NCBI GenBank assembly: GCA_902762655.1 | Contig: CACWOZ010000001.1 | Location: forward strand, 62,001-126,000 | Direction of reading: 5' to 3' | Length of the DNA stretch: 64,000 nt | From: an uncultured Bacteroidia bacterium | GTDB lineage: Bacteria; Bacteroidota; Bacteroidia; Bacteroidales; UBA932 | Shown here: in pieces, positions 53,021 through 60,970 of the stretch | How positions within the stretch are numbered: position 1 is the stretch's first letter | How the letters are laid out: the number at the start of each line of letters is the position of its first letter | Notes under the pieces: generated by a model | The model's input: only the letters and a program-made list of their open reading frames with translations | What the model was told of the DNA's origin: nothing | The model's database searches: none | Position numbers and translations under genes: made by a program

Positions 53021-54286
53021 ATGAAACAAATAAAGTGCATATTAATAGTCCTTGCGGCGCTATTATTGTTTGCAAATTGTCAAAAACATTGGCTTCGTTC
53101 TGCTGTTGAAGATGAGATTAAACCCTATTCAACGGTTCGTTCTTATAAAGAGGCGAAAGAAATCGCAGAGTTTTCTTTGAGTTTAATAGAAAACGTGGCA
53201 ACGAAAAGTGGCGATACTAGAAGATTGGAGCCCGCACAATGCTTTATCAAGAGATCCACAAAAACAGGTGGAGCAGATAAAGACACCCTACTTTATGTTT
53301 TTAATTTTGCCGATAATGAGGGCTTTTCCATCGTAGCAGCAAATAAGAATGTTTCACCGCTCATCGCTGTGGCTGAATCAGGGCATTACGAGCCGGGGAA
53401 AGACACTGGAGTAGAGCCTTTTGATTTGTTAATGCGTGGTTTCTTGGATTCTCTAGATGAAACCTTGCCGGATCAGGAAATGCCCCACCACTACTATGAA
53501 TACTACTCATTTATAGATTCGTGCGATGTTCAATTGCAGACAAAGTGGGGACAGAGTGGTGTATATGGGCAATACTGTCCAAATGGAATAAGTGGATGCG
53601 TGGCTACTGCAGTAGGTCAAATCATGGCCTATAAGGCACATCCGGCCAATTTTGTAACAACGGTTACAATGGGGAATGATTATGCAGTAGGGGACACTGT
53701 TCAAATGAACTGGACTATAGTAAACCAACACGTTGTCAACCATTCCGGAATAGTTCAACCCTGTGATTCTGTTCATAATCAAATAGGCGCCCTGTTACGG
53801 GAAATAGGAGATCTCGTTTATATGAACTATGGGGCCAACAGCAGTGGCGCATATATGGGAAATGTGCCAAATGCTCTTGACTATTTTGGATATAGTTATT
53901 TCCTATATTCGGCCGTGAACATTCCTTCAATGGAGTTATCGATTAAAAGTGATTGTCCTGTGCTGGTTGCAGGTTGGACTGATAATAATCTTGGGCACGC
54001 TTGGGTTGCAGATGGTTTCAAAGATTTTGAATACTGGAGACAAGAATACTACGCATCCCCGCTTGAGCCCGGCGTTTATATACCACGAACCCCTGTCTTA
54101 TATGCATATACAAAACTAATGCACTTTAATTGGGGATGGAATGGCGTGTGTAACGGGTACTTCGCCTTTAATTGTTATGATACATCACAAGGGGCCATCT
54201 ACGATGATAATATAAATTATGCTTCGTATAATTTCGGAAATGGTGTGTCCATGTATACTAATATCGATATTTTATTACCTTTGTAG
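53021..54286 (+). CDS. Peptidase C10 (streptopain-like) cysteine protease lipoprotein
   Basis: A 421-residue preproenzyme with lipobox LLFANCQK, starting at the ATG at 53021. A propeptide of roughly 130 residues includes LYVFNFADNEGFSIVAANKN, typical of the inhibitory Spi-like prodomain. Catalytic domain: QTKWGQSGVYGQYCPNG followed by SGCVATAVGQIMAY (nucleophile Cys), His in LGHAWVADGF and the late HFNWGWNG. C10 enzymes of Bacteroides and streptococci degrade host proteins. It lies between a candidate small inhibitor and a serpin (gap 4 bases), in AT-rich DNA. Confidence 0.93.
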   Translation: MKQIKCILIVLAALLLFANCQKHWLRSAVEDEIKPYSTVRSYKEAKEIAEFSLSLIENVATKSGDTRRLEPAQCFIKRSTKTGGADKDTLLYVFNFADNEGFSIVAANKNVSPLIAVAESGHYEPGKDTGVEPFDLLMRGFLDSLDETLPDQEMPHHYYEYYSFIDSCDVQLQTKWGQSGVYGQYCPNGISGCVATAVGQIMAYKAHPANFVTTVTMGNDYAVGDTVQMNWTIVNQHVVNHSGIVQPCDSVHNQIGALLREIGDLVYMNYGANSSGAYMGNVPNALDYFGYSYFLYSAVNIPSMELSIKSDCPVLVAGWTDNNLGHAWVADGFKDFEYWRQEYYASPLEPGVYIPRTPVLYAYTKLMHFNWGWNGVCNGYFAFNCYDTSQGAIYDDNINYASYNFGNGVSMYTNIDILLPL

Positions 54287-54290
54287 AGTT

Positions 54291-55571
54291 ATGAAAAAGA
54301 GATTACCGTTATTTCTAATCGCGATTGCAGCCGTGGTGGCGTGCAGTCCGTCATCTGCCGATAAAACTGAGGTTAAGGAGCAACAGGAGAGCCTGGAGTT
54401 CAGCGTACCGGATACTCCGCCTCAGATGACCAAGAGCCAGATTTCCATGAGCGATGCCGTGCTTGGTTTCGGATTCGATACATTCAGCAAGTTGATTGCC
54501 GGAAAGTCCGGTGAGAATGCCTTGTTCTCTCCCTTGAGCCTTTCGCTATCCCTCTCACTTTGCGACCTTGGAGCCGCAGGGGAGACGGAGAAGCAGTTGT
54601 CGGCCTTGCTTGGTTTCAGTGACTATTCTTCCAAGGAAATTGCATCTTATTATAAGACAGTCGTGGGCCGTTTGCTCACTATAGACAACAAAGTCAAGTT
54701 CGGCTCCGCAAATGGCATGTGGATCGACAATGGTTTCCCTGTGCTGAAGAGTTTTACCAACGATGCTGTTCAATACTTTAATGCACAGGCATTCAATGCA
54801 GATTTTTCCAACGGAGAATCGCTACTGAAAGCAATCAATGACTGGTGCAAAGAAAAGACAGAGGGGCTGGTCCCCGAGATGCTGAAGGAGGCGCCATTTC
54901 CTCCGTTGGTGATAGCAAATGCTCTGTATTATAAGGCGGAATGGGGTGTGGAATTCGATAAAGAGTTTAAAGAAATGCCATTCCATGGAGTGTCCGCAGA
55001 CGCGAAAGCTTCATTCTTCGGAAAAAAGGCTCTATTTATCTATAACGATTTTAATAATATCCAGTTGCTCAGCATTCCTTATGGAAATGGCAGTTATGAC
55101 CTTGTAGTAGCTCTTCCTGCAAGTGGTTCAACAACCGCAGATGCATTAAAGGCTCTTGGAAGCACCGAAGGCAGAGAGTTCCTGGCTGAATTTGGCATAA
55201 GCGGCAATGGGCTGAATGGCGAATTGGTGGAAGTGTTGCTTCCGAAATTCGAGATAAAGAGCCGCTATGAAGATGTGGCAGATGTCCTTCAGGCTCTTGG
55301 GGCCACCACGCCCTTCAGCGCCAAAGATGCTGACTTCTCCAATATCTCTGAGAAACGTGTATATATCGACCGCATAATTCAGGAGGCCGTTGTTAATGTG
55401 GATGAAAAAGGCACGGAAGCGGCCGCGGTCACACTTAACCTTATGGCCTATTCAGCAGGCCCGGGAAGTGAACCCCCTGTCAAGCAATTCATCGCCGACA
55501 GACCATTTGTATTCTTTATCCGGGAGAAGGGCTCCAACGCCATCCTCTTCATGGGCGTGAAGAATAATTAG
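54291..55571 (+). CDS. Serpin lipoprotein
   Basis: A 426-residue serine/cysteine-protease inhibitor with lipobox VVACSPS, taking the ATG at 54291. Serpin marks: SPLSLSLSLSLCDLGAAGET, IANALYYKAEW, the breach/hinge VNVDEKGTEAAAVTLNLMAY, and C-terminal FIADRPFVFFIREKGSNAILFMG. The hinge (EKGTEAAAVT) is of inhibitory type with small residues. The reactive-centre loop runs to about AGPGSEPPVK; the P1 residue is uncertain. It follows the C10 protease by 4 bases, so may restrain it or host proteases. Confidence 0.94.
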   Translation: MKKRLPLFLIAIAAVVACSPSSADKTEVKEQQESLEFSVPDTPPQMTKSQISMSDAVLGFGFDTFSKLIAGKSGENALFSPLSLSLSLSLCDLGAAGETEKQLSALLGFSDYSSKEIASYYKTVVGRLLTIDNKVKFGSANGMWIDNGFPVLKSFTNDAVQYFNAQAFNADFSNGESLLKAINDWCKEKTEGLVPEMLKEAPFPPLVIANALYYKAEWGVEFDKEFKEMPFHGVSADAKASFFGKKALFIYNDFNNIQLLSIPYGNGSYDLVVALPASGSTTADALKALGSTEGREFLAEFGISGNGLNGELVEVLLPKFEIKSRYEDVADVLQALGATTPFSAKDADFSNISEKRVYIDRIIQEAVVNVDEKGTEAAAVTLNLMAYSAGPGSEPPVKQFIADRPFVFFIREKGSNAILFMGVKNN

Positions 55572-55574
55572 CGC

Positions 55575-56165
55575 TTATTCGTTTTCATCATAGATGACTT
55601 CCTCTTCTTCGGGGGAGTCATCTTCGTTTTCGTCCTCGTCGTCGAGATCTTCGTCGTCTTCGTCTTCAATGTCTTCATCCTCGTCGAGGCCGAGCATGCC
55701 GAGGATGCCGGAGGGCTTTTCGCCGGGAAGGCGTCTGCGGTTGTCGGGGAGGTCTTCGAAGGCGACGTAACCGTGCTCGAATTCAATGGGCAGGGGTCCC
55801 TTGGATTCTATGATTTCGGGAAGCTGGACCTCGCGCCCCGGTTCCTCTCCTTCGAAAGTGACCGTCACGCTCTTTTTGGAAACGACGTCGTAGAAGTACT
55901 GGAACTTGACGATTCCGGCCTTCACCGTATCGGCGAGACTGACCTCGTCTACCGCCTTGTTGCCTGGAAGGGGCATCAGCGCGAAGCGCCCGGCAACGTT
56001 TCCGGCCTCGTCGAAGGCCTTGAAGAGTATCTGCTGGTCCTGAGGGAATTCAAGATCGGCACGGAGCTGCTTGTGCAAAGTATACAGACTGTTCGAGGCA
56101 TTTACGAGGTATACCCTGAAAAAGCCTTTTATTCCTTCGAGCGTGACGCGGTAACGGTAAGTCAT
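55575..56165 (-). CDS. pRiA4b ORF-3-like protein with acidic tail
   Basis: A 196-residue protein. The first about 130 residues (TYRYRVTLEGIKGFFRVYLVN, LHKQLRADLEFPQDQQILFKAF, VKFQYFYDVVSKKSVTVTFEGEE) fit the plasmid pRiA4b ORF-3-like family, sometimes annotated as an IS1096 passenger protein and of unknown function. The last 50 residues are nearly all Asp and Glu, an unusual acidic tail. It converges on the serpin gene, the stops 3 bases apart, and is divergent from yigZ. Confidence 0.75.
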   Translation of the reverse strand: MTYRYRVTLEGIKGFFRVYLVNASNSLYTLHKQLRADLEFPQDQQILFKAFDEAGNVAGRFALMPLPGNKAVDEVSLADTVKAGIVKFQYFYDVVSKKSVTVTFEGEEPGREVQLPEIIESKGPLPIEFEHGYVAFEDLPDNRRRLPGEKPSGILGMLGLDEDEDIEDEDDEDLDDEDENEDDSPEEEEVIYDENE

Positions 56166-56211
56166 CTTCTAACTAATTTCTAAATACAATGCGAATATAC
56201 AAGATTTTTGC

Positions 56212-56219
56212 TAATTTTG
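56212..56219 (+). promoter_or_regulatory. -7 box TAATTTTG for yigZ-serC-serA-DUF1015
   Basis: Exact TAnnTTTG match only 3 bases before the ATG at 56223; by the usual spacing transcription starts at the A of the ATG, a leaderless message. Confidence 0.65.
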
Positions 56220-56222
56220 GAC

Positions 56223-56870
56223 ATGGTTTCGCGCGATAAATACAGCACCATCGCAGCCCCGTCCGAAGGTCTCTACAAAGACAGTGGCAGCCGTTTTATC
56301 GCCTATGCGTACCCAATCACCTCAGAATCAGATGTCAAGCCCATAGTGGATGCCCTGCGAAGGGAACACCATTCTGCAAGGCATCATTGTTTTTCTTATC
56401 GGATAAACAAAGTGGAAGATAGTCCTGAGGGACCGGTTCTGGCAAAGGAGGGCCTGTGGCGCGCCAACGACGACGGAGAGCCCTCCGGCACTGCCGGCAG
56501 GCCGATTCTCGGGCAAATAGATTCTCGCGGACTGCAGAATGTGCTGCTGGTGGTAGTGCGCTACTTCGGCGGCATACTGCTCGGTGTCCCAGGATTGATC
56601 CGAGCCTACAAAAGTGCAGCGGCAGACGCCCTCGACAAGGCGCAGATCGTCGAAAAAACCGCCACCCGCCGCTGGAGTCTGGAATTCGGGTATGAACTGA
56701 TGCCCGCCGTGATGAGCGATTTGAAGTCGCTTGGCCTGGACGTTGCGAAGAGGGATTTCGCCGAAGCCTGCCGCTTCGAAATTGACGTGCCCCTGTCGAA
56801 AGAGACTCAATTTTTGGAACATACAGAAAAAATAGGTATCTTTAAGGATAAAATCATTTTAATGCCATGA
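56223..56870 (+). CDS. yigZ: YigZ/IMPACT-family (UPF0029) protein
   Basis: A 215-residue protein: GSRFIAYAYPITSESD, the HHSARHHCFSYRI region, the signature DDGEPSGTAGRPILGQI, and VVRYFGGILLGVPGLIRAY, typical of the IMPACT N-terminal domain; the C-terminal DUF1949-like part follows. Family function is unclear, with links to translation control in eukaryotes. Starts at the ATG at 56223, right behind a -7 box, and its stop overlaps the start of serC by 4 bases (ATGA). Confidence 0.88.
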   Translation: MVSRDKYSTIAAPSEGLYKDSGSRFIAYAYPITSESDVKPIVDALRREHHSARHHCFSYRINKVEDSPEGPVLAKEGLWRANDDGEPSGTAGRPILGQIDSRGLQNVLLVVVRYFGGILLGVPGLIRAYKSAAADALDKAQIVEKTATRRWSLEFGYELMPAVMSDLKSLGLDVAKRDFAEACRFEIDVPLSKETQFLEHTEKIGIFKDKIILMP

Positions 56871-57940
56871 GCAAAATCCACGTATTTAATGCAGGCCCCT
56901 GCCTTCTGCCGCAGGTGGCCATCGAACATGCCCGCGAAGCCCTTCTCGACTTCAAGGGCACCGGTGTATCACTGATATCCATTTCACACAGAACCAAGGA
57001 GTGGGAAGAAACGATGAACGAGACCAGGGCTCTATGGAGAGAGATCCTGAACATCCCCGATGAATACGAGACCGTCTTCCTCGGCGGCGGCGCCAGCCTC
57101 CAGTTCCTTTATGTGGCGATGAACTACCTCGAGAAGAAGGCCGCATACCTCGATACGGGCGTATGGGCGCACAAGGCACTCAAGGAAGCCCAGGGACTGG
57201 GAGACGCCTATGCAATCGCCTGCAGCAAGGACAAGAACTATACCTATATCCCCAAGGGATACGAAATCCCCACCGATCTCGACTACTTCCACATCACTAC
57301 CAACAACACCATCTACGGCACCGAGATCAAGCACGACATCGACTGCCCCGTTCCGCTTATCGCCGACATGTCTTCCGACATCCTCTCCCGCAGGGTGGAT
57401 GTCAGCAAGTATGCGATGATCTATGGCGGCGCGCAGAAGAACGCAGGCCCTGCAGGCGTGGCATTCGCCATCATCCGCAAGGACAGCCTCGGAAAGGTTA
57501 GCCGCTACATCCCTACGATGCTCGACTATCGCGTGCACCTCGACAAGGAATCGATGTTCAACACTCCTCCCGTGTTCAGCATCTTCGTGATGAACGAGAC
57601 CCTCAAGTGGCTCAAGAGCATAGGCGGCATCGACGCCATCCACGAGATTGACGAGAAGAAGGCCGCAACCCTCTACGCCGAAATCGACCGCAACCCTCTG
57701 TTCGTCGGCACCGCCGAGAAGGAAGACCGCTCAATCATGAACGTCTGCTTCGTGATGGCTCCCGGCTACGAGGCCCTGCAGGACGAATTCCTCGCATTCG
57801 CGAAGAGCAGGAATATCGTGGGCATCAAGGGCCACCGCAGCGTGGGCGGATTCCGTGCATCGCTCTACAACGCCTGCACCCAGGAAGATGTCGAGGCCCT
57901 CACCGCCGCAATGAAGGATTTTGAAGCACTCAAGAAATGA
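56867..57940 (+). CDS. serC: Phosphoserine aminotransferase
   Basis: A 357-residue PLP enzyme that makes 3-phosphoserine from 3-phosphohydroxypyruvate and glutamate. N-terminus HVFNAGPCLLPQVAIEHA, cofactor region FLGGGASLQFLYV, ADMSSDILSR and the Schiff-base lysine in YGGAQKNAGPAGVAFAI, with GIKGHRSVGGFRASLYNA at the C-terminus (phosphate-binding). Forms the serine pathway operon with serA downstream (ATGA overlap) and DUF1015. Confidence 0.96.
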   Translation: MSKIHVFNAGPCLLPQVAIEHAREALLDFKGTGVSLISISHRTKEWEETMNETRALWREILNIPDEYETVFLGGGASLQFLYVAMNYLEKKAAYLDTGVWAHKALKEAQGLGDAYAIACSKDKNYTYIPKGYEIPTDLDYFHITTNNTIYGTEIKHDIDCPVPLIADMSSDILSRRVDVSKYAMIYGGAQKNAGPAGVAFAIIRKDSLGKVSRYIPTMLDYRVHLDKESMFNTPPVFSIFVMNETLKWLKSIGGIDAIHEIDEKKAATLYAEIDRNPLFVGTAEKEDRSIMNVCFVMAPGYEALQDEFLAFAKSRNIVGIKGHRSVGGFRASLYNACTQEDVEALTAAMKDFEALKK

Positions 57941-58857
57941 AAGTCCTCATAGCTACCCAGAAGCCCTTCGCCGCAGCAGCTGTGGCGGGGATCAAGGAAA
58001 TACTCGAAAAGGGCGGATACGAAGTCCAGCTCCTCGAAAAATATGCTGAGCAGGCCGATCTCGTGAAGGCCGTTGCGGATGTCAACGCCCTCATCATCCG
58101 TTCCGACAAGGTGACCGCCGAGGTGCTTGACGCTGCCAAGGAACTCAAGATAGTCGTGCGCGCCGGCGCAGGATACGACAACGTCGATCTTGCAGCGGCC
58201 ACCGCACACGGCGTGGTGGTGATGAACACCCCCGGCCAGAACTCCAATGCGGTTGCCGAACTTGCAATCGCCATGATGATCTTCATGGCACGCACCCAGT
58301 TCACTCCTGCAACCGGAAGCGAGGTCCAGGGCAAGACGCTGGGCATCCAGGCCTTCGGCAACGTAGGCCGTCTGGTGGGTGCAAAGGCCAAGGCCCTCGG
58401 GATGAAGGTCAAGGCCCTCGATCCCTTCCTCTCCGACGAGCAGATAGCGGCTGGCGGAGCCGAACCCGTGCACAGCCTCGATGAACTCTATGCAGGCAGC
58501 GACTATCTCTCCCTGCACATCCCCGCACTTCCTTCAACCATCGGAAGCATAAACTACGACCTCATCACCAAGATGCCCAAGGGGGCGACTTTGGTGAATA
58601 CCGCCCGCAAGGAAGTGATCGACGAAGCCGGTCTGGAGAAGGCTCTCGAAGAGCGTCCGGACATCAAGTACGTCACCGACGTCGCTCCCGACAATCTCGC
58701 GGTCCTGCAGGAGAAGTTCGGTCTCCGCGTGTTCGCCACTCCCAAGAAGATGGGCGCGCAGACCGCAGAGGCCAACATCAACGCCGGTCTTGCAGCTGCA
58801 AGGCAGATCGTGGATTATTTCGCAACAGGAAATACCAGGTTCCAGGTAAACAAGTAA
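57937..58857 (+). CDS. serA: D-3-phosphoglycerate dehydrogenase, short form
   Basis: A 306-residue D-2-hydroxyacid dehydrogenase fold: substrate-binding LIIRSDKVTAEVLDAA, VRAGAGYDNVDL, GKTLGIQAFGNVGRLVGAKA (Rossmann G-x-G region with QAFGNVG), LHIPALPSTIG, VNTARKEVIDEAGLEKAL and VTDVAPDN. No C-terminal ACT or intervening domain, so serine feedback control by ACT is not expected. Catalyses the first committed step of serine synthesis. DUF1015 starts 4 bases after its stop. Confidence 0.95.
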   Translation: MKVLIATQKPFAAAAVAGIKEILEKGGYEVQLLEKYAEQADLVKAVADVNALIIRSDKVTAEVLDAAKELKIVVRAGAGYDNVDLAAATAHGVVVMNTPGQNSNAVAELAIAMMIFMARTQFTPATGSEVQGKTLGIQAFGNVGRLVGAKAKALGMKVKALDPFLSDEQIAAGGAEPVHSLDELYAGSDYLSLHIPALPSTIGSINYDLITKMPKGATLVNTARKEVIDEAGLEKALEERPDIKYVTDVAPDNLAVLQEKFGLRVFATPKKMGAQTAEANINAGLAAARQIVDYFATGNTRFQVNK

Positions 58858-58861
58858 GAGT

Positions 58862-60106
58862 ATGGTAACAGTCAAACCCTTCGAGGCCATCAGGCCTCCC
58901 AAGAATCTGGTGACGGAAGTCGCGGCACCTCCTTACGATGTGCTGAATTCCGCAGAAGCTAAGGCGATGGCGGGAGAAAAGAGCCTGCTGCACATTACCA
59001 AGCCCGAAATCGACTTCGAGCCCATCGCAGGGGAGCACGAACAGCGCACCTACGACAAGGCTGTCGAGAACTTCAAGCTCTGGAAGGAGCGCGGCTGGCT
59101 GGTGCGCGACCCCAAACCCTGCTACTATGTGTATGCACAGACTATGGACGGCCGCACCCAGTACGGAATAGTGCTCTGTGCCCATGCCGCTGACTATGCG
59201 AACGGACTCATCAAGAAGCACGAACTTACCCGCAAGGACAAGGAGGACGACCGCATGGTGCACGTGCGCATCCAGAATGCGAACATAGAGCCCGTTTTCT
59301 TTGCCTACAAGGACAATGCGGAAATCAATGCTATAGTCGAAAAGACCGTCGCCGGACCTTCTGAGTACAAGTTTACGGACGAGAACAATTTCGGACACGA
59401 ATTCTGGGTTATCGACGACGATGCCGTCGTGGCGCGCATCACCGAACTCTTCACTACTCAGGTGCCTGCGTTCTATGTCGCCGACGGACATCATCGCACG
59501 GCCGCCGCGGCACGCGTATGCGAAGAAAAGAAGGCCCACAACCCCGGTCATACCGGAAAGGAAGAATACAACTACTTCATGGCCGTATGCTTTCCTGAAA
59601 GCCATCTCAAGATCATCGACTACAATCGCGTGGTCAAAGACCTGAACGGACTGGACAAGGCTTCTTTTCTCAAAGCCCTCGAAGAAGACTTCACTGTCAT
59701 TCCGAGTGCAGCGAAGGAATCTCCAGCCCCCACCGGCCTGCACAATTTCAGCATGTATCTCGACGGCAAGTGGTACTCTCTCACCGCCAAGACCGGCCGC
59801 TACGACGATTCCGATCCTATCGGAGTGTTGGACGTGACCATCCTCTCCAATCTGGTGCTGGACAAGATCCTGGGCATCAAGGACCTCCGCACGGACAAGC
59901 GCATCGACTTCGTGGGCGGCATACGCGGCCTCGGAGAGCTTGAGCGCAGGGTGGACAGCGGCGAGATGGCGGTTGCCTTCGCACTTTATCCCGTGTCGAT
60001 GAAACAGCTCACCGACATTGCGGACACCGGCAACATCATGCCGCCGAAAACGACATGGTTCGAGCCAAAGCTCCGCTCCGGCCTTGCAATCCACTCGTTG
60101 GATTAA
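58862..60106 (+). CDS. DUF1015 family protein of the serine operon
   Basis: A 414-residue protein of a family commonly linked to serC-serA in this phylum, unknown biochemical function. N-terminus MVTVKPFEAIRPPKNLVTEVA with AAPPYDVLNS; conserved GQHEQRTYDKA-like GEHEQRTYDKAVENF, the ADGHHRTAAAARV block and PVSMKQLTDIADTGNIMPPK at the end. A palindromic GTCATTCCGAG...GGAATCTC stretch at 59696-59723 encodes residues around VIPSAAKES. A 32-codon relic of a diverged copy lies downstream at 60807-60905. Confidence 0.9.
   Translation: MVTVKPFEAIRPPKNLVTEVAAPPYDVLNSAEAKAMAGEKSLLHITKPEIDFEPIAGEHEQRTYDKAVENFKLWKERGWLVRDPKPCYYVYAQTMDGRTQYGIVLCAHAADYANGLIKKHELTRKDKEDDRMVHVRIQNANIEPVFFAYKDNAEINAIVEKTVAGPSEYKFTDENNFGHEFWVIDDDAVVARITELFTTQVPAFYVADGHHRTAAAARVCEEKKAHNPGHTGKEEYNYFMAVCFPESHLKIIDYNRVVKDLNGLDKASFLKALEEDFTVIPSAAKESPAPTGLHNFSMYLDGKWYSLTAKTGRYDDSDPIGVLDVTILSNLVLDKILGIKDLRTDKRIDFVGGIRGLGELERRVDSGEMAVAFALYPVSMKQLTDIADTGNIMPPKTTWFEPKLRSGLAIHSLD
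59696..59723. repeat. GTCATTCC...GGAATCTC palindromic stretch in the DUF1015 gene
   Basis: Twenty-eight bases starting GTCATTCCGAG and ending AAGGAATCTC, with ATTCC/GGAAT arms. It resembles a dispersed repeat I recall from many genomes; here it is coding and in frame. Confidence 0.45.
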
Positions 60107-60121
60107 TAACGGACTGTATTG

Positions 60122-60772
60122 ATGGATATGGTTTACAACAATCGTAACAGAAGTAAAAAGGGCGGGTTGCAGTTTTTGGCAGTCTGTCTGATTGTTGCGC
60201 TATGCCCGTCTTGTTTAAAAATACATTCACCATCTTCACTTACATGGCAGGATAAAGGTGATTTTTATTCGCATGAGGAGGGCTTTCATTGGAAAGGGGA
60301 GGAATATCATGAAAGATTGATTATTGTCAGGAATGGAATGATGCACAGAAATCTTCTTGTTGCGATATCTGATAGTGTGGTCGCTTTGCACTATAATTCA
60401 TATAGACTCGCATCGAAACCAAAAAGGGGCGGTACAACGGTTGATTTGGACATACATTTGTTGGTGGATTCTTTGCTTTATTCTGACTCTATTAAATATC
60501 CTGTTGGTGATAATGCTAGCTCATCAGGTGAATATAGTTTGGTTAAGGATTGCGAAATAAATTTTGTATGCGGAACCGATTATTATAAAGTAATGGATGG
60601 ATGGGTTTCATTCAAATATGGAAACAAATACACCGAGTATTATCAAAACGAACAAAAAGTAAGTGTGTATCAACCACTTGTTGTTTTGTTTGAGTTTCGC
60701 GTAATGTCAGCTGATGGGGAAGAATCATTTGTTACGGATGGATATATTTATGGGAATGATGGTGACAGGTAA
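60122..60772 (+). CDS. AT-rich lipoprotein of unknown function
   Basis: A 216-residue protein with basic residues then a hydrophobic leader and lipobox ALCPSCLK (ATG at 60122; a TTG just before is unlikely). The remainder is rich in Tyr, Ser and acidic residues with no motif I recognise. Its DNA is much richer in A/T than both neighbours (20 of 60 bases are G/C in 60481-60540), which suggests a recent arrival. It lies 15 bases after the DUF1015 stop and before heptamer repeats and a DUF1015 relic. Confidence 0.65.
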   Translation: MDMVYNNRNRSKKGGLQFLAVCLIVALCPSCLKIHSPSSLTWQDKGDFYSHEEGFHWKGEEYHERLIIVRNGMMHRNLLVAISDSVVALHYNSYRLASKPKRGGTTVDLDIHLLVDSLLYSDSIKYPVGDNASSSGEYSLVKDCEINFVCGTDYYKVMDGWVSFKYGNKYTEYYQNEQKVSVYQPLVVLFEFRVMSADGEESFVTDGYIYGNDGDR

Positions 60773-60773
60773 C

Positions 60774-60808
60774 AGTTAATAGTTAATAGTTAATGGTTAA
60801 TGGTTAAT
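60774..60808. repeat. Five-copy heptamer repeat (A/G)GTTAAT
   Basis: AGTTAAT three times then GGTTAAT twice, in tandem, directly before the DUF1015 relic start at 60807. The repeat joins the lipoprotein and relic, and its copy number could vary. Confidence 0.9.
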
Positions 60809-60905
60809 GGTAACGGTAAAACCTTTTGAGGCGATAATGCCTCCCAAGACCACCTGGTTCGAGCCGAAGCTCCGTTCCGGTTTGGCGATTCATTCACTCG
60901 ACTGA
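60807..60905 (+). pseudogene. Mini-gene: internally deleted second copy of the DUF1015 gene
   Basis: An intact 32-codon frame whose first 14 residues equal the DUF1015 N-terminus with one change (MVTVKPFEAIMPPK against ...IRPPK) and whose remaining 18 equal its C-terminus TTWFEPKLRSGLAIHSLD. The junction falls at the IMPPK/IRPPK segment present near both ends of the full gene. Differences from 58862-60106 are almost all synonymous: in the last 22 codons about 15 differ in DNA and none in protein. A terminator follows at 60910. Either a relic of a transferred allele or a kept small peptide. Confidence 0.85.
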
Positions 60906-60909
60906 AATC

Positions 60910-60941
60910 AAGTGCCCGTTTTTGCGGGCACTTCTTTTTTG
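60910..60941 (+). terminator. Intrinsic terminator after the DUF1015 relic
   Basis: Perfect 9-base stem AAGTGCCCG/CGGGCACTT with a 6-base loop, then C and six T and G. Its T-tract end TTTG (60938-60941) lies 18 bases before the recQ -7 box and could double as the -33 element. Confidence 0.9.
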
Positions 60942-60959
60942 TTTTTACGAAATAATTGT

Positions 60960-60967
60960 TAAATTTG
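60960..60967 (+). promoter_or_regulatory. -7 box TAAATTTG for recQ
   Basis: Exact TAnnTTTG match 3 bases before the ATG at 60971, again predicting a leaderless message; TTTG at 60938-60941 gives an 18-base spacer. Confidence 0.65.
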
Positions 60968-60970
60968 GGT

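Noticed and set aside
50846-55571. Defence island or toxin-antitoxin system
   Set aside because: No nuclease, toxin or restriction motif; the recognisable products are a protease, a serpin and a sensor-type regulator.
55575-56165. Mobile-element passenger gene (IS1096-type) as sign of a transposon
   Set aside because: No inverted repeats or transposase around it; the family name is historical.
58778-60094. Long minus-strand open frame opposite the DUF1015 gene
   Set aside because: Composition is histidine/valine-rich nonsense and it is fully antisense to a conserved operon gene.
60774-60808. Possible CRISPR-like array
   Set aside because: Units are seven bases with no spacers; a simple tandem repeat.
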